The notes under the pieces were generated by a model, which was given only the letters and a program-made list of their open reading frames with translations, searched no databases and was not told where the DNA came from. A program made the position numbers and the translations under genes. Positions 4,690-7,072 of a stretch of DNA of 7,072 nt are shown in pieces; the stretch's first letter is position 1; the number at the start of each line of letters is the position of its first letter. The stretch covers positions 1 through 7,072 of the forward strand of contig JACQUR010000435.1 of the NCBI GenBank assembly GCA_016210245.1, in the 5' to 3' direction. Origin of the DNA: Chloroflexota bacterium (GTDB lineage Bacteria; Chloroflexota; UBA6077; JACQUR01).

Positions 4690-5871
4690 GTGAAACACGT
4701 GTGCCAACGCACGCTCCTGGTCTCCACCCTGCTGCTGATGGCGGCCTGCGCTCCACCCGCGCCCGCGCCCACGGCCGCGCCGGCCAAGCCCGCGCCCACC
4801 GCCGCCCCTGCGGCTCAACCCGCGGCCACGGCCCAGCCCGCGGCCAAGCCGGCGGCCACGGCTGCTCCCGTGGCCAAGCCAACCGCGCAGCCTGCCGCGA
4901 CCGCGGTGCCCAAGCCCGCGGTGAGCTTCGCCGGGAAGACCTTCAAGGTCATCGCCGGGGGCGCCCCCGGCGGAGGCTTCGATACCTGGGCCCGCCTCAT
5001 CGCGCGGCACATGCCCAGGTACCTGCCGGGCAATCCGACCATGATCGTCGAGAACGTGCCGGCCGCGACCGGGGTGGTTGCGGCCAACACCATCTACAAC
5101 ACCGCCGAGAAGGATGGGACGGTGTTCGGGACCTTCAGCGCCTCGCTCATCCTCCGGCAGCTCGTCGGCGACAAGGACCTCCAGGCTGATATGAGCAAGT
5201 TCAGTTGGCTCGGGGTCGCCGAGGGCAACACGCCCACCTGCGCGGTACGGAGCGAGCTGGGCATCAAGACCTACCGCGAGCTGCTGCAGTCCAAGCGCGA
5301 GGTGGTGATCGGCGCCACCGGGGTGGGCGGGAGCACGTACAACTTCCCGAAGGCGCTCAACGTAGCGACCGGGTCGACCTTCAAGATCGTGGTCGGGTAC
5401 CAGGGCACGACCAACATCCGGGCGGCGATGGAGCGGGGGGAGGCCGATGGGTTCTGCAACGAGTGGGAATCGGTGAAGAGCACCTCGCCCGAGTGGCTCA
5501 AGGGCTCTCCGCCCTTCATCTACGTGCTCGTGCAGCAGGGGCCGAAGAAGCACCCGGACCTGCAGGAAGTGCCGCTGGGAGAGGAATTCGCGACCACTGA
5601 GGAGATGAAGCAGTTGCTGCGCGTGGTCAACGTTCCCCTCGCCTTCTTCAAGTCGTTCGTAGCGCCGCCAGGCGTCCCGGCTGCGGAGATGGCCACGATC
5701 CGCCAGGCCTACGCGGCGGTCTTCAAGGACCGGTCCTTCGAGGAGGAGGCCCACAAGGTGCAGGCGGAGCCCGGCTACCAGCCGCCCGAGGAGGTCCTGA
5801 AGACCGTCAAGGATCTGCTCAGCGCGCCACCCCAGGTGGTGGAGGCGGTCAAGAAGGTGATCAATCCGTGA
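4690..5871 (+). CDS. TctC/Bug-family solute-binding lipoprotein, copy 2
   Basis: A 393-aa paralogue of the preceding gene. The signal peptide ends LLLMAAC with lipidated Cys20 (Met at -3 is tolerated but not ideal). A 21-77 Ala/Pro/Thr/Gln/Lys linker precedes the binding domain from ~79 (FAGKTFKVIAGGAPGGGFD), with the block NPTMIVENVPAATG...DGTVFGTF. GTG 4690 is preferred: GGGGAGG sits six bases upstream and the signal peptide then has a normal length. The in-frame ATG at 4660 would start on the last base of the hairpin and add ten charged residues. C184 and C256 match C191 and C264 of copy 1. Tandem receptors with no permease in view suggest different ligands shared by one TctAB, or a permease outside the window. 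The stop is TGA. Confidence 0.92.
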   Translation: MKHVCQRTLLVSTLLLMAACAPPAPAPTAAPAKPAPTAAPAAQPAATAQPAAKPAATAAPVAKPTAQPAATAVPKPAVSFAGKTFKVIAGGAPGGGFDTWARLIARHMPRYLPGNPTMIVENVPAATGVVAANTIYNTAEKDGTVFGTFSASLILRQLVGDKDLQADMSKFSWLGVAEGNTPTCAVRSELGIKTYRELLQSKREVVIGATGVGGSTYNFPKALNVATGSTFKIVVGYQGTTNIRAAMERGEADGFCNEWESVKSTSPEWLKGSPPFIYVLVQQGPKKHPDLQEVPLGEEFATTEEMKQLLRVVNVPLAFFKSFVAPPGVPAAEMATIRQAYAAVFKDRSFEEEAHKVQAEPGYQPPEEVLKTVKDLLSAPPQVVEAVKKVINP

Positions 5872-5893
5872 ACGGCGTATCTTGTATCTTGAT

Positions 5894-6005
5894 GTAGGGG
5901 CAGCCCCCCGTGGCTGCCCCGCGCCCCCCATGGCTGCCCCGCAACGCACGACGGGCGCCCCGCAACGCCGACGGGCGCGGGGCAGCCACGGGGGGCTGCC
6001 CCTAC
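5894..6005. repeat. 112-base hairpin element with 33-bp arms and internal tandem repeats
   Basis: The outer arms 5894-5926 (begin GTAGGGGCAGCCCCCC) and 5973-6005 (end GGGGCTGCCCCTAC) are perfect complements around a 46-base centre. The centre holds tandem duplications: a 20-base unit at 5904-5923 recurs at 5924-5943 with two differences, and a GCCCCGCAACGC...GACGGGC unit occurs at 5936-5956 and 5957-5976. GTAGGGGC...GCCCCTAC-edged hairpins are, as I recall, widespread REP-like elements in Chloroflexota and other environmental bacteria. It separates the second lipoprotein gene from the decarboxylase-like gene. Confidence 0.85.
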
Positions 6006-6026
6006 GGACGGACGAGGAGGAGCATA

Positions 6027-7007
6027 GTGGGCAAGCTGGCCATCACGCTGGCCTGTGGTGATTACGACCGCACGCATGCGCTGGCAGACGGCAGCGTCGA
6101 GCCAGAAGGGGTTGACCTCAACTACCTCCCGGTTTCGCCGCCCGGGGAGATCTTCTGGCGGATGCTCCGCCACGAGGAGTTCGACGCCTCGGAGCTGTCG
6201 CTGTCCAACTACACTATGGGCCTGGCGCGCGGCGACACCCGCTTTGTAGCTCTCCCGGTCTTCCCCTACCGCACCTTCCGGCACTCCTCCATCTGGATCA
6301 ATACCGAGGCTGGGATCCGCGAGCCCCGCGACTTGATCGGCAAGCGGGTGGGCTGCCCCGAGTACGCCATGACGGCGCTGCTCTTCATCCGCGGCCTGCT
6401 GCAGCACGAGTACGATGTCCCGCCGGAGGCCATGCGCTGGTTTCGCGCGCGCACCGAGCGTGTGGAGCTGAACCTCCCTCCGGGCGTCCACATCCAGGAC
6501 CTCGACGGCGGGCAAAGCCTGGACAGCAGGCTCGAGCGAGGAGAGTTGGACGCGGCGACTTCGGCGTCCATGCTGCCGGGGTTTCTGAAGGGGTCGCCAC
6601 GCATCCAGCGCCTGTTCCCGAACGCCCGCGAGGTGGAGGCGGAGTACTACCGACGGACGCGCATCTTCCCCATCATGCATATCGTGGCCATCCGACGAGC
6701 GGTGTACGAGCGGAACCGGTGGCTCGCCCGCAGCCTGGCCAAAGCCTTCCAGGCGGCCAAGGAGCGCGCCGACGAATCGGCGCGGCGCCACATCTCGGGG
6801 ACGTGTTCGCTGCCCTGGGCGGCACTGGAGTACGAGCACTCTCAGCAGGTCTTCGGGGGCGACCCGTATCCGTACGGGGTCGAGCCCAATCTCCCGACCC
6901 TGGAAGCGGCCACCCTCTACTCGTACGAGCAGGGGCTCAGCCCGCGCAGGGTGGCGGTGGAGGAGCTGTTCGTGCCGGAAGCGGTGGATGTGTTCGGCGG
7001 AGTCTAA
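6027..7007 (+). CDS. 4,5-dihydroxyphthalate decarboxylase-like protein (Pht5 family, PBP2 fold)
   Basis: A 326-aa protein, close to the usual length of the 4,5-dihydroxyphthalate decarboxylase family. Family-like text runs throughout: LACGDYDRTHALADGSVEPEGVDL at the N-terminus, FDASELSLSNYTMGLARGD (~52-70), FRHSSIWIN, DLIGKRVGCPEYAMTA (~102-116) and FPIMHIVAIRR (~214-224). The fold is related to type-2 periplasmic binding proteins, but there is no signal peptide or lipobox, so it is likely cytoplasmic. The named reaction is decarboxylation of 4,5-dihydroxyphthalate to protocatechuate; many family members are uncharacterised, so the exact substrate is not established. GTG 6027 is supported by GAGGAGG six bases upstream; an in-frame ATG at 5910 would lie within the hairpin. 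It sits downstream of two carboxylate-binding lipoproteins and 12 bases before the next gene, which fits an uptake-and-catabolism operon. Confidence 0.88.
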   Translation: MGKLAITLACGDYDRTHALADGSVEPEGVDLNYLPVSPPGEIFWRMLRHEEFDASELSLSNYTMGLARGDTRFVALPVFPYRTFRHSSIWINTEAGIREPRDLIGKRVGCPEYAMTALLFIRGLLQHEYDVPPEAMRWFRARTERVELNLPPGVHIQDLDGGQSLDSRLERGELDAATSASMLPGFLKGSPRIQRLFPNAREVEAEYYRRTRIFPIMHIVAIRRAVYERNRWLARSLAKAFQAAKERADESARRHISGTCSLPWAALEYEHSQQVFGGDPYPYGVEPNLPTLEAATLYSYEQGLSPRRVAVEELFVPEAVDVFGGV

Positions 7008-7019
7008 GCTGGAGGCAGT

Positions 7020-7072
7020 ATGCCCGAGGAACGACCCTTCATCGATTACGCCCGCAGCCGAGAGGGGTACGA
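7020..7072 (+). CDS. Start of the next gene in the cluster (partial, 17 codons)
   Basis: ATG 7020 follows GGAGG (7011-7015) and lies 12 bases after the stop of the decarboxylase-like gene. The visible product is MPEERPFIDYARSREGY, cut by the window end. It is too short to assign a family; only its membership of the same transcription unit is supported. Confidence 0.7.
   Translation, partial: MPEERPFIDYARSREGY

Noticed and set aside
2361..5871. TGA read as an amino acid throughout (alternative genetic code)
   Set aside because: TGA ends the zinc-ribbon, kinase, AhpD-like and second lipoprotein genes at the expected lengths.
1..7072. CRISPR array, tRNA or rRNA genes, insertion sequence with transposase
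   Set aside because: No regularly spaced direct repeats with unique spacers, no cloverleaf or rRNA-like stretch noticed, and no transposase frame; the inverted repeats are single hairpins without an encoded enzyme.

Overview
The window is high-GC bacterial DNA with dense gene packing. Exported lipoproteins carry long Ala/Pro linkers, soluble GAF sensor kinases pair with NarL-type regulators, and large intergenic hairpins are frequent. Together these suggest a Chloroflexota-like or similar high-GC environmental bacterium. The taxon is an inference from style, not from a marker gene. TGA is a normal stop here: the zinc-ribbon gene, the kinase, the second transporter lipoprotein and the AhpD-like gene all end in TGA.

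Layout. At 1-62 a perfect palindrome sits just past the end of a small leftward zinc-ribbon gene (72-287). Divergent from it is a two-component pair: a soluble GAF histidine kinase (429-1595) and a NarL/LuxR response regulator (1592-2254), coupled by an ATGA overlap. Converging on the regulator is a leftward gene (2361-2945) for an AhpD/carboxymuconolactone-decarboxylase-like protein with an in-frame TGA at the second position of its CxxC redox motif. A 439-base divergent region (2946-3384) holds a 34-bp-stem hairpin and a strong sigma70-type promoter with an overlapping operator-like dyad. From there a rightward cluster runs to the window end: two tandem TctC/Bug-type solute-binding lipoproteins (3385-4593 and 4690-5871), a 4,5-dihydroxyphthalate-decarboxylase-like protein (6027-7007) and the first 17 codons of another gene (7020 onward).

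The most important result is at 2361-2945. The reading frame continues cleanly through the TGA, the family homology is seamless on both sides, and the TGA replaces exactly one catalytic Cys (CxxU...H). A bacterial-SECIS-like hairpin starts directly after it. This is best read as a selenoprotein that standard gene calling would split into two fragments.

A second theme is that four non-identical, very long, near-perfect hairpins lie at gene boundaries (1-62, 3005-3075, 4598-4660, 5894-6005). The rightward cluster probably serves uptake and processing of a carboxylated (possibly aromatic) acid. The membrane components TctA/TctB are not in the window, so the substrate is unknown.
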